A stretch of 64,000 nt of DNA from assembly GCA_010015655.1 (NCBI GenBank), contig ML976781.1:1-64000 (forward strand). The letters are read 5' to 3'. This DNA comes from Bimuria novae-zelandiae CBS 107.79 (Eukaryota > Ascomycota > Dothideomycetes > Pleosporales > Didymosphaeriaceae). Below the pieces are notes generated by a model. The model was not told the DNA's origin and did no database searches. It was given only the letters and a program-made list of their open reading frames with translations. Positions 12,931-22,553 of the stretch are shown one piece after another (the stretch's first letter is position 1; every line of letters starts with the position of its first letter). The position numbers and the translations under genes are program-made.

Positions 12931-14675
12931 GCCATAGTAGGTAGAAGTTTATGTGCTGCAAAAAGTTGGTGGAGTGGGCCGCTCGCTTGTATGGGCCGCT
13001 CGCTTATAAAACATGTTAAATAACACGAATTAATTATTATTAATATAAATATAATATTATTAATAATCAAGTGTATAATTACTAGTATTAAGTCTAGCTA
13101 TAGCCTTTAATAGTTATTAAAACTTATCTTTTACCCGTTTTCTACTTTTGCCTTCTAGCGGCGGCTATTACTAGGAGGATCTAGTTTTCTAAATTAGTAA
13201 AAGCTATATTAAACTTTTTATTAAAGAATCCTTTAGTAGTAGGTATAGTAGCGCGAACTTGTGCTAGCTTTATTATAAGTAAAAGTTTATACTACTTTAC
13301 GCGGTATCCTATATCTTTATAATAAAAATAGAAACTATTTTTCTTACGGGTTTCTATTACCTTGCGCGACACCTACGTAGCTTATTTTAAAGTGTTAATA
13401 TACCTATATCCTATAGCTCTATCTATTACTTAGTGTCTTTTATCTTAGCTTTATTAGCCGGACATCCTTCTAGGATTAGCTTAGGTAGGTTCCTAATTTA
13501 TCTCGTCTAGCGCCCCGTTCTTAGCAAAAAACTTTAGGAGCTATAATATATTTTAGAAGAGATTTTTTTAACCTTATTAACTTTCTTTTAGTCCCCTTAT
13601 AGGTCCTAATTATTATCTATATTTACTATAACTATTTAGTCCCGTTAGTCCTTGTAGAGGCTTTAAAAGTATAAGTTTTTTTTAAAATTTCTTAACTATG
13701 CTCCTTAGCTTCTATAGCGTAGTTATTAAAATTAAAATTAAAGTTATAAAGCTTCTATTTCTCTTATTATATTATAAGTAAGTAATTATGCGCGATTTCT
13801 TCCGCTAAGTAATTATAAAAGCTATAGTCTAGTAACTTTTAGAGGTTAGCTTTAGTATATCCTAAGTAGTAGTTTAGATACGTAATTCCCACCGTCGCTA
13901 TACGTCCTATTAATTAACTAATAATATATTTAGGTATATTTCTAAGGTAGTCCTTATTCTCTAAAAGCTTATATTATATTATTATCCTAAAGTAGTAGTA
14001 ATCCTGTTATTTGCTATTAAAGTAGGCTAAATTAAGGATCTTAGGATAGTAGCTTCTTCCTTAGTTTAAAATAAGCTCTACTATTAATCTTTTTAGTAGC
14101 TCTATTTATTAGTTTACTTTTAATAGCTAATTTATATTTCTTATCTTTTAGGAGTATTATTGTGTTATTAGGGGTTTTTGGCCCTCGTTTACTATTTCTT
14201 TAGTTAGTCCTTTTACTCTTTATAGTAGAGTTTAAAAAGTGTTCTAGAGATTAATAAGTGCTTTAATCTTGCTTATAAACTATTATATTTTATTTTTATT
14301 AACTCCTAAAGCCTAAAGTTTAGTTATAAATAAAGAGGCTATTCTTTTATTTCTATAACTATTATTTTTTTATAAGCTAATAGCTTACTGCGTATAATTA
14401 TTTACGCTAAGATATAAACCTTTAGTAAAAGGTCTTATTCTTATTTTTATAACTTTCTTATTTAGTAAAGACAGTCTTGTTAGCGTTAAGTATCTATTAA
14501 AACTTCTTTTTAATTACTTACTAAAGAGGGTTTTATCTCCTCGCAGGTCTAGGCATTACCTTTATAGTATTTATTTATATAAGGCCTTTAGCTTCGTGTG
14601 CTACTTTATAGCTTTAGTTTATAATTATATTTAAAATTTACTTATCCCGCGATAAGTAAAAGTAATTAAATTTAA

Positions 14676-14835
14676 TATAAAGGGCTAGGTGCTTAAGGAG
14701 CTAAAGGTGCAAAAAAAAATTTATAAATTTAATAAAGAGTCTAAAGTTAAGCTTTAGGCGTTAAACTTATATATCTAGGGTTCGCATAACCAAGGGTCAA
14801 GGATCCGAGACAACAACTGGACGTAGCCTATTATA
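14676..14835 (-). repeat. LTR of the gypsy element (5' LTR on the minus strand)
   Basis: Direct repeat partner of 5527-5687. The primer binding site expected just inside it (left of 14676) cannot be recognised after RIP. Confidence 0.8.
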
Positions 14836-15099
14836 AAAAATACGTCGCGAAAAGCTAGTAAGAAGTTTTTTTTATTAATATAATAGACGCGCTAGCGCGC
14901 TAAGACTTAAATACGCTATAAATACTTTAGCTTTAAAAATATAAAATAGACTATATTAAGTAATTAAAAAATATATAATAAGGGGGTAGGTATATAAAGC
15001 GTAAGAGTCTTATATTTTAGGTAATAATTTTTTAAAGGCTTAAGACTAATAGCTTATATAGCTATTTAAAATAAGTAGCCTTTATAACCCTACCTAGCG

Positions 15100-15905
15100 C
15101 GTACTTATATACGCGTTAAAGTATGTTAACTATGCAACTCTAAGCTTGTTATTTATCTATCTATTCTTAGAGACCAAGATTTTTTAGTCGCGTGGGACGT
15201 CTGTTTCCTCGTACCATGCTGAGATGTGGACGCGCCCTTTGTAGGTGATGAAGGGCGGCATCGCATGTCCCGCGTCGCAAATGTTCTGGATCACTGTGAC
15301 CCACTCGCGATCGCCTGGCTAAACTAGAGCTGGTCGAGAACGTCTCTCTGAACCTGTAACGACTTTTATAGACCTAATTACGCCTATCTAGAAGCTAGTC
15401 TTTTAATTATTAATATTATTATTAACGTTATATTTAATAATTATATTATAAAAAAGTTTAAACTAGGCGCTAATTAACTTTAAATTTTCTTATTATATTT
15501 TTTTGTAATCCTTTACTTAACTAAAAGCCATTTTAAGCTTAGTAGAACGCGTTATAAACCTTTTTAGTTAGTTTTTATCTACTGGCGTACTACTACGTGC
15601 TACTAGTAGTTTATCTACTATATCTACTATTTTATAAAGCTAGGGCGCAAATCCTCGCGCGTTAAAATTAAAAATAGTCTTAATAATTATATAATCTTTA
15701 GTTAGAGTAAGTTATAATAGCTTATGCGTATTTTAGCTTAAAAAGGTATTTTATATATATATTTAAATAAAGTATAGTGCTTAACGTTATACGCGCGTGT
15801 AGTAGCTTAATAGCTTTAAAATTAGCTAGTATTATAAGCCTAAATAATAAGCTATATTTAGTCTTCGTGTGCTAGTAATAACGCGTTATTTAGTAAAGAT
15901 ATTAT
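15100..15905 (-). pseudogene. Transposase of element D (degraded, with one preserved patch)
   Basis: Reading leftward, a helix-turn-helix region with stops (LTLTKDYIIIKTIFNFNARG and FAPAL, about 15640-15720) is followed by QIGVIRSIKVVTGSERR and then by PGDREWVTVIQNICDAGHAM, PPFITYKGRVHISAWYEE and TDVPRD (15180-15365). These are the classic middle blocks of a DDE_1 pogo transposase. Within 15180-15365 there is only one stop (a TAG where Gln is expected) and composition is normal. On both sides the same gene is reduced to AT-rich sequence with many stops. Confidence 0.8.
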
Positions 15906-15984
15906 GGTTTAAAGGGAGATAGGTGGGGTCGTGACATTTTTATTAGGTTCGGTGGTTTGTCGGATTCTCTGGTAGAGTACGTTA

Positions 15985-16380
15985 TTTTAGTCTTTAAGAA
16001 AGGTAAAGGAGGCACGTAATTACTAGTAGCTCTAGAAGCGTAAAGAGGAGCAGGTATAACTATAAAAAACTAAGATAAATAGGCTTTATAAGGAGATAAG
16101 GCAGGCAAAGGTAAGGGAGAAGGAAGTAAGGTATTAAGTAAAGGCTATAGCTAAGTTAGTAAGAGAAAAGGAGAAGGCTAAAAAGGCTACTAAATAAGTC
16201 TTTAAAGTAGTTACTTATAGAACTATAAAATAGCTCTAATAAGCTCTTAAAACTTTATAAAAAGATAAAAAGCATAGCATTAAGGCTCCTATAAAAGCTA
16301 CTTTATAAAAGAGAGCTATTATAAAATTTATAGGTAAAAAAAAAGCTTTAGCGAGCTACTATAGGCGCACTAGTTTTTAA
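15985..16380 (+). pseudogene. C-terminal fragment of transposase B
   Basis: Beyond the right end of element D the B transposase tail continues on the plus strand. One frame shows LYKEIRQAKVREKEVRYY, then KAIAKLVREKEKAKKATK, and later SIKAPIKAT and GKKKALASYYRRT. This is the basic, Lys/Arg/Ala-rich tail characteristic of fungal pogo-type transposases, here interrupted by several stops of the CAG/CAA-to-TAG/TAA kind that RIP produces. It confirms that B is one element split by nested insertions, with transcription left to right. Confidence 0.72.
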
Positions 16381-16579
16381 GTTATAATATAGTTATAATA
16401 TTACGCCTTCTATATAATATTAATAGCTATATATAGTAATTAAAGCCTCTAAATATTACTACTAAAATAATCGCGATAATAGCTATTATATAAGGCTTTA
16501 TAGCTTTAAGTTGTAGGGCAGTTTTGGTGTTTAGATCTGGCGTTTCGCCGTGGCGGGCGTTTCGGGGTGAACCTTGGTA

Positions 16580-18710
16580 ACGTAGCTCGACAGTCAATGC
16601 GCGTCGTCAGTCAGTGCGCACCCTCGCCATCCCCGCGCCACGAACAAAATATAGTATAAAGCTCTCTATAATAGTTTTTATTATAAGATTTTTTAGTATT
16701 AAGTGTAACTAAGTATATTAAGTATTATTAGCTTATAGTATTTATAAATATCGCGTTAGTATTCTAATTATTTACCTACTTTATAAGGAGAGTTATAAGG
16801 ACATTAGCGTCATCCTCTTTACTTAAATAACTCTTTAAGGTGTACGCGGAGGCTTATTTTTATACGTTTTTTAAAAAGTAAATAAAACAGTACGCTAATT
16901 TCCTTTTTAGGAAAGTTTAATATAATTTTTAAAATACTTTTTAGTTTTATAAGCTTATTAATAATAAGCTTTTTAAGTGTCCTTCTTAGCTCTCTCCCTT
17001 ACGCGCGCCTCTTAAGCTTACGCACGCGTAACACGTCTCTTTACCTATAAATATAGTTTAAGCTTCTTATTTAATCTTTATATTTCCTTTTTACGTGCTT
17101 TTTAAAGTAGCTCCTCTTATTTATCCGCCTCTTATTAAGCGAGAGCGTTGTAAGCTCTCTATACTATTATAAAAAACTAAAAAGTAGTACCTCTATTATA
17201 GCGCTTAGACGTACTTAAGGGTAAGGCCTTACTTTTATTTTTATAACGCTTTTAATTAATAAGCGCCTTTTATAGGCTATAGTTTTTATACTTAAAAAGT
17301 TAATTTTATATAAAAATTAAGTATATTATAGAGCTAAGCGTGCGCGCTACTTTATTTATAATATTATTAATAATAAAACGTAAGAGCTTCTTAACTTTAC
17401 GCTAGTCTAACGCGCTAAGTACTAATATAAAGCTTTTTTATAATAGAGGTATTTATTCTTTAAATTTTTTAAGTATATACGTTAAGTCTTAAGGCTATAT
17501 ACCTGTATACGTGAAGGCCTTTATAACTAATTACGGAGCTATATAACTCTACTAGACTTTTTAAAATAGATTAAAAAAGTCTTTTTTTACTACTATTAAT
17601 AGCGCTTAGTCCCTAAATAAGTATTTTATAAGCTTTTTATATACGTCGCTAAGAGTAATTTAAAAATATAAATATTAAGAGGCTATAGTATATAGGTTAC
17701 GTAAGGAGGAAATATAGTAAGGAGAGTTTTATTTTAGTTATAATAATTAATAAAATCTATTATAACGTAAAAGCTATAGCTATTAAATATTAATAATTAA
17801 TATTATTATCGCGCTCTTTACGCTTTTTTTTGTATAATAGTTAAATACCTATTTAAGCTTTATAACGCTAAGTTAATTATTAAACTAGGTAAAGGTTAAG
17901 GAGGAGATAAAAACTCTATATATATTATTATTAATTTATTTAATCTAGCTTAATTATAGGCTCTTGTTGTTAGACTAATATACAAGGGCTAAATTAATTA
18001 AAGAGCTATTAGCGTAAATATATGCTAATACTAATATCTACTTGCAGGAGCTATCCTGTACAGCGTGCCTCACTTTTCGACTCTTGTACACAGGCCTGTT
18101 AAAGATCCTTTTTAAACGGCTAGTAATACCAAGTAGAAAGCCCTTCTTGTCTATATTATAGGTATGCTCTAGCAGTATGTCGTACTTTGCTATTTTCTTG
18201 TATAAAAGTTAAAAGTAGAGCTTATATTTGCCCTTTAAATTAGCGTTATAGTGGTTCCTGTTAAGGCCTATTAACTAGCGCTTTATAAGGGAGGACTCGT
18301 AGCAGCGTATAAAATAATTAACTTAGCTTATAAAGATCTTTTTACAAGTAATAAAAGACATAAAGTTACGTACTATTTAGCATGTAGGAGGGAGGCCACG
18401 CTCTATAAGTTATTATATATATTATAAAAGCTCTTTCTCGTAGTATTAGTAAAAAGTTTTTTAAGATTTATTAGCAAGCTCGCGCTTTTCTATTACGCGT
18501 TAATACTAGCGCGTTAATATAGATCTTATAATACTAAATTTTTTTATTATTATAAAGTATAAAAAGTGTTTTTTTAAAGCTAGCGATTTAATTGCTGCTA
18601 TTACGTTGTTAATTAGAGCTATATTAGTGGAGTTATATTATTATCAAGTTTAGTAGTTTACCGCGAGGGTGCGCACTGACTGACGACGCGCATTGAGTGC
18701 CAAGCCACGT
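16580..18710 (-). mobile_element. Pogo-like DNA transposon C
   Basis: A 2131-bp element with inverted termini ACGTAGCTCGACAGTCAATG (16580) and ACGTGGCTTGGCACTCAATG (18710, minus strand), then a perfect CGCGTCGTCAGTCAGTGCGC core. TA duplications lie at 16578-16579 and 18711-18712; the left TA is shared with element B. The interior is strongly TA-rich. The right TA lies inside the maltase pseudogene, so C is the insertion nearest to that gene. Confidence 0.88.
16700..18660 (-). pseudogene. Pogo-type transposase of element C (degraded)
   Basis: Reading leftward from 18640, STNIALINNVIAAIKSLAL aligns by eye with the start of the element E transposase (STTIALINKVIEDLKSRGL). The stretch at 17840-17900 corresponds in order and strand to the LAWLKQVF block seen in A and E. 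Stops are frequent throughout. C belongs to the same transposase group as A and E, although its terminal repeats differ. Confidence 0.65.
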
Positions 18711-18712
18711 TA

Positions 18713-19593
18713 TGTCCTAGGATGACAAGCTCGGCGTCTAGAAAGTCTTACACCTTACTGATCAGGTTAATGACATCCATGCGAAATCCGGCGGCTCCGC
18801 GATCGAGCCAGAAGCGTAGAACACTGTGAACAGCTTCTCGGACAGATGGGGATTCCCAGTTAAGATCTGGTAGTTCTGGTGTGAAAGCGAGAGGTAGTAC
18901 TCTTGAGTTTCCTCGTCCCACGTCCATGCCGAATACGCTTCACCGAGAATCTGAGCCCAATTATTAGGCGGTTGCCGATTTCCGTCTGCATCGTATCTAG
19001 GAGGCTTCCATATGTACCAGTCGCGCTTCGAGGAAGACTTGGAAGAGCGCGAGTCGAGAAACCACGCATGCTGATCAGACGTATGGTTGGCCACCAGGTC
19101 CATAACAAGCTTCATGTCACGCTTCTTCATTTCCTTGATGAGGTTATCGACATCAGCGAGGTTACCGTAGCTTGGATCAATATCTTCGTAATCTGCAATA
19201 TCATAACCCATGTCTGCCTGTGGACTCTTATAGACTAAACGCGGGTGTCAGCTACCTGCTTCTCCCCGGCCAGTATAGGGATTCAGTTACTTGGGGAAAC
19301 CCATAATACATCTACGCCGATGTCTTTGAGATAGTCAAGCTTTTGCGTGATACCGGGAACATCGCCTGCAGAAATCATCATCAGCCTATTCACCGCTTCA
19401 AAGTTGTCATCCACGCGTTCACTTACCTCAGCCATTTCCATTTACATCTTTGAAAGAAGCAGGATATATCTAAGTATATTAGAATTCTTTAAGCACACAC
19501 TTGGTACATGACAGCCTCCTTCCACCAGCAGTGTTTGTCGGTGCCAACGTAAAGCCCGGGCGGCTGCGTTCGAGCTTTTTTCTGTACCGACAT
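18713..19593 (-). pseudogene. GH13 maltase-type alpha-glucosidase, truncated and broken
   Basis: Likely start ATG at 19593 (MSVQKKARTQPPGLYVGTDK), then CWWKEAVMYQ. Exons by splice signals: 19501-19593, 19427-19469, 19291-19365, and 19234 leftward. Joined, they carry the fungal maltase landmarks: [68 protein letters not shown]. The block GFRMDVINLISKV contains the catalytic Asp. Lesions: a TGA where the family has Trp (before GDVPG), a one-base frameshift near 18865 (between YYLSLSHQ and PDLNWESP), another after ISKV, and loss of the C-terminal half at 18712 where element C begins. Family role: hydrolysis of maltose-type alpha-1,4 bonds, usually next to a maltose transporter or regulator; none is visible here. 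Confidence 0.88.
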
Positions 19594-20614
19594 TTCCTCT
19601 ACCTCCGAAATGGTGTAGGAATTGTGAAAGGTGTTAGCAGGTCGAATTGATACTTTTCATGCTCCGTGAGGCCTGCACGTCATGGTTTGCGTGGGTCGGG
19701 TCCACGAAGATACAGGTGCGTTCCTAACAAGGAAATGATCGCCCGGAATAGTCACCGAGCCCTTCGTCAGAACCAGTCTCATTTCATTTCGTAAGCGAAG
19801 TATTAACGGACGAAGTTTATGGTGAGCGTATTTCTTTTGCCTTTTGAGAAATTACAGCCCTCGCAAATTACTGGCGGGTGCGAGTGAGCAACATGCGTTC
19901 TTCCCAAGCGTTTCGCCAGCAGCCTAACTAGTGAAATACGTCATCGCACATAAGCCCACGCCTACTTTGAACGCGGATATTAGAATGTAGTGTATGTAGA
20001 GGTAAAAGAGCGATATAAGTGCATGCGCAGTTGCTAAGTAGTAGCTGATGATTTCTTACCGCTGCAAATCGCTATCGACGGGTTGCAGCGGCTCATTCTA
20101 AGTACGCGTCTTGGGGAATCAAAAAGAGGGATTGTCGCACGTAAGAAACTATACTCACTTCCAAGGTTCCAAAATGGCACGAGACCACGAGATCGACTTC
20201 CGAAGCACGTCGATCTTGAGAAATACAAACAGAGATACGGGAAGAGGCTGATTCACTACCCTAATTGTAGCCACGTGACTGACGTCAGGGGTAGTATACG
20301 TGGAAGGTACTACTCAGGTGCACGGACTAGGGACTCAACAAAACTCTCCCCGCTCTCTTTCTCTCAGAGTAGACTCCTCACTCCACAAACTCTTTTCTGC
20401 AGATAGCAATACAGCTTGTTGTCCTCATATGCCTGCCTGCCTGCCGACACTAATTGATCCCCATCTCCACCACCGGGACACCCAAATCGTGGAGGATGAC
20501 CCAAATTTGCTGGCCGCAAAACTGACCAACAAGAAGTGTCTCCACTTTAAAATCTCTAGCTGCCTCGCAGAGCTCGCTCAGAGCTGTGTCTTCACGTGTG
20601 GTCACCCAGCGCCG
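19594..20614. other. Unique sequence between the maltase pseudogene and element G, no gene recognised
   Basis: Normal GC and no repeats seen. It contains short overlapping frames (a 107-codon one at 20083-20406 plus; a minus frame at 20450-20640 reading DFKVETLLVGQFCGQQIW), none matching a family I know. It is probably the upstream region of the maltase gene plus remnants. Element G has inserted at its right end. Confidence 0.4.
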
Positions 20615-20616
20615 TA

Positions 20617-22544
20617 AGTCGGGCACCCTAGTTTCCGACACCCCCCATTTTCCGACACCCCGCCAAATTTCGCCGCTGCCACCACTCTACGTTGCGAATG
20701 TGCTCACAGCTTCATCAAATAATTTTAAAAAAGCATTAAAAAAAATCGTATTTAAAGGATTTTAATCGCTTTCTTCATCTATACTTAAATTATAATTAAG
20801 ATACCGTTGTGTTAGTTATTAATTCCGTGCTAAACGTTATACTAATAATTACTCTACTTCCTCCTTAGAGCTACTTTCTTTCTTTATAATAATAACCCCT
20901 TGCTCTACGCTTCTCACCTTATAAACACGTTAAGTAGACTCTTAATTAGTTTAAGAGAGAACTTTTACAAGACTTATAAAGAGATTATTTAGATTAGTTA
21001 TAACTTTACGGTATTTTAGCGGGTTAGCTTACTTTACCTGCTTACGTAAGGAAGTAATCTCACGGTCTTATATAATAACTATTATTAAGGTATAGTTAAA
21101 CGCTATAGTAGTAAGCTAAACGCATTATTATGTAGTTAATAAGAAGTTCTTTTTAGAAAATAGCTTTACAACATTGCTACCGCGTTTTGGCGTCCTAATA
21201 TCCATGGTAGAAAGGGGTGGTGTTGGCGGCCATTCGCGCACTACTACCTAGCAAGAACCTAAGGGCTTTCTTACGCTCTTAGGGTATAAGCCTATTGCCT
21301 TCTACCTAGATTGGATGCACTGCTCTCGAAGGCCAATTTTACGTACTTTTATATAAAATTTAAGAAACTTAGCCTTCCTAAGCTTTATTTTATTTATCTA
21401 AGCCGTATATTCGCTGATAAAGCGCCGATACGCCGCCTTTAGACTTAAGAAACAGCCCAAATCTAAAGGCTAGAGTAGATATAAAGTATAAGTAGGGAAA
21501 AAGAGTAAGTAGATATTATTTAAGTAATATATAGTTATAAATTTATCTAAAGTATAACTACTATAGCTATTAACGATAAGTAACCGTGCCTCGAAGGGAT
21601 TATTAGGCTTAGTCTATAGCAAAAACACCTTTTCTAGCCACTTGACAGCGATATTATTACTTGTCTATCTATTTTACAAAAAGGTAACATGCCAGTCTAG
21701 GTTCTAAGCCAAAAACTCCTTCTTAAACTACTACTCCTGGATACTCTTAGCCTTAAAGATAATAAGGGGGTCTAGAGCAATGCCAAGCGCAGAGATACAC
21801 TCTACTATAGAGGTCTAAATATAGGCATTTATTATCTTAACTAGTACAGCGTTTAGGCTTTCCTGTAAGGAGCCTATAACAAGCCTATTAATGCCTTAGC
21901 CCTCTATAATACCGCCCTTGTTAGTATTATACCTGCGCCGGGGGGGAATCTAGCTTACCATTTTATATAGGTTAAACAAGTGCCTAATATTTTTTAGAGT
22001 AGCCTTATTTACGCGTTCCTAGCTAGTCTAGCAACCTAACTTTAACTTAATAGCTAGGTGGCGTTATATAAAGTAACTAGTCTACTTCTTCCCTAGGTTC
22101 TTATAGTTACCTTATTACTTAAAAATAATAATTATAATAGCCTATACTTGCGCGTGCGTTAGTGCATAACTAAGGGCCTCTTACTAGAGAATCTATTTCT
22201 CTAAAAGCTCTTCTTAAATAGTTATAATCTATTATTTACTATCGTAAGCGTACTAATAGGGTTAGGCACTATTAAAGCAGCCGCAAAGAGTGTTACGTAA
22301 GACTTTATATTAGGTAGTAGTAGTAGCTAAAGCAACCCTAGATTTAAGGTCTATAAGCGCATTTTAGACATCTTCTTTTATATATCTAGCTATTTAAAGG
22401 TAGCAAAAATAGTGCAAAAAATATTTTTAAAATTAGTAAAGAATTAAGTTATTTAAAGTTAATATTTAGTCGTAGTGCATGGTGGGGGGCGAGGTTGCGG
22501 GGCTGTCGGAAACTATGGGGTGTCGGAAACTAGGGTGCCCGACT
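20617..22544 (-). mobile_element. Pogo-like DNA transposon G
   Basis: A 1928-bp element with inverted termini AGTCGGGCACCCTAGTTTCC beginning at 20617 and, on the minus strand, at 22544. TA lies outside both (20615-20616, 22545-22546). Just inside, TTTCCGACACCCC motifs are repeated: two at the left (20632-20658) and two inverted at the right (22504-22533). The interior is AT-rich and carries a degraded transposase on the minus strand. It lies 9 bp from element E. Confidence 0.88.
21180..22400 (-). pseudogene. Pogo-type transposase of element G (degraded)
   Basis: Around 21560-21810 the minus strand reads ECISALGIALDPLIIFKAKS, then NLDWHVTF, NNIAVKWLEKVF, and FEARLLIVNSYSS. These correspond to the DDE_1 block of fungal pogo transposases, where FEARLLIVDGHSSH normally carries the second catalytic Asp. 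Here that Asp reads Asn (GAT/GAC to AAT/AAC, a RIP-type change), and stops interrupt the frame. A leucine-rich block before the third acid is recognisable at 21430-21500. Non-functional. Confidence 0.78.
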
Positions 22545-22553
22545 TACCTAATA

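Larger units (their letters stand above)
11144..13004 (-). mobile_element. Pogo/Tc5-like transposon F inside the gypsy element
   Basis: About 1.86 kb bounded by inverted AGCGAGCGGCCCA termini (11144-, and inverted to 13004), with TA outside both ends (11142-11143, 13005-13006). Each terminus is a tandem array of a 17-bp unit, four copies on the left and two on the right. The next bases, CCCCACCAACTTTTT on the left, also recur inverted on the right (12964-12975). The transposase is on the minus strand. It lies in the 5' third of the gypsy element and is the innermost insertion in the nest. Confidence 0.85.
5527..14835 (-). mobile_element. Ty3/gypsy LTR retrotransposon (RIP-degraded)
   Basis: Two direct repeats of about 160 bp (5527-5687 and 14676-14835) share runs such as AATAAAGAGTCTAAAGTTAA and flank about 9 kb. 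A purine-rich tract on the minus strand (GGGAAGGGAGA, 5690-5700) lies just inside the left repeat, where a minus-strand element would have its polypurine tract. The coding order on the minus strand is a gag-sized region (about 13.1-14.6 kb), reverse transcriptase (9.5-10.6 kb), integrase (8.0-8.9 kb). The LTR ends read TA...TA instead of TG...CA, which CpA-to-TpA changes would cause. No 5-bp target duplication is visible. Element F is inserted in it. Confidence 0.85.
5231..15982 (-). mobile_element. Pogo-like DNA transposon D, carrying a gypsy element
   Basis: Terminal inverted repeats of about 45 bp begin ACGTACTCCACCAG at 5231 and, as ACGTACTCTACCAG, at 15982 on the minus strand; both continue through AATCCGACAAACCACC. 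The ends differ mostly by C/T transitions. TA target duplications lie at 5229-5230 and 15983-15984. D is inserted in element B. Its own DNA is 5231-5526 and 14836-15982, the middle being a gypsy retrotransposon. Transposase fragments read leftward from the right end. Confidence 0.85.
2098..16577 (+). mobile_element. Pogo-like DNA transposon B, split by nested insertions
   Basis: Terminal inverted repeats are perfect over at least 23 bp: CCAAGGTTCACCCCGAAACG begins at 2098 and its reverse complement ends at 16577. TA flanks both ends (2096-2097 and 16578-16579), the target duplication of the Tc1/mariner-pogo superfamily. The element's own DNA is only 2098-2314, 3945-5228 and 15985-16577, because a Tc1/mariner element and pogo element D have inserted into it. 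The transposase runs on the plus strand. It sits between A (6 bp away) and C (sharing the TA at 16578). Confidence 0.88.

Noticed and set aside
5231..15982. The outer inverted repeats of D as LTRs of a very long retroelement
   Set aside because: The two copies are inverted relative to each other, are flanked by TA, and pogo-type transposase fragments lie inside. True direct-repeat LTRs were found further in.
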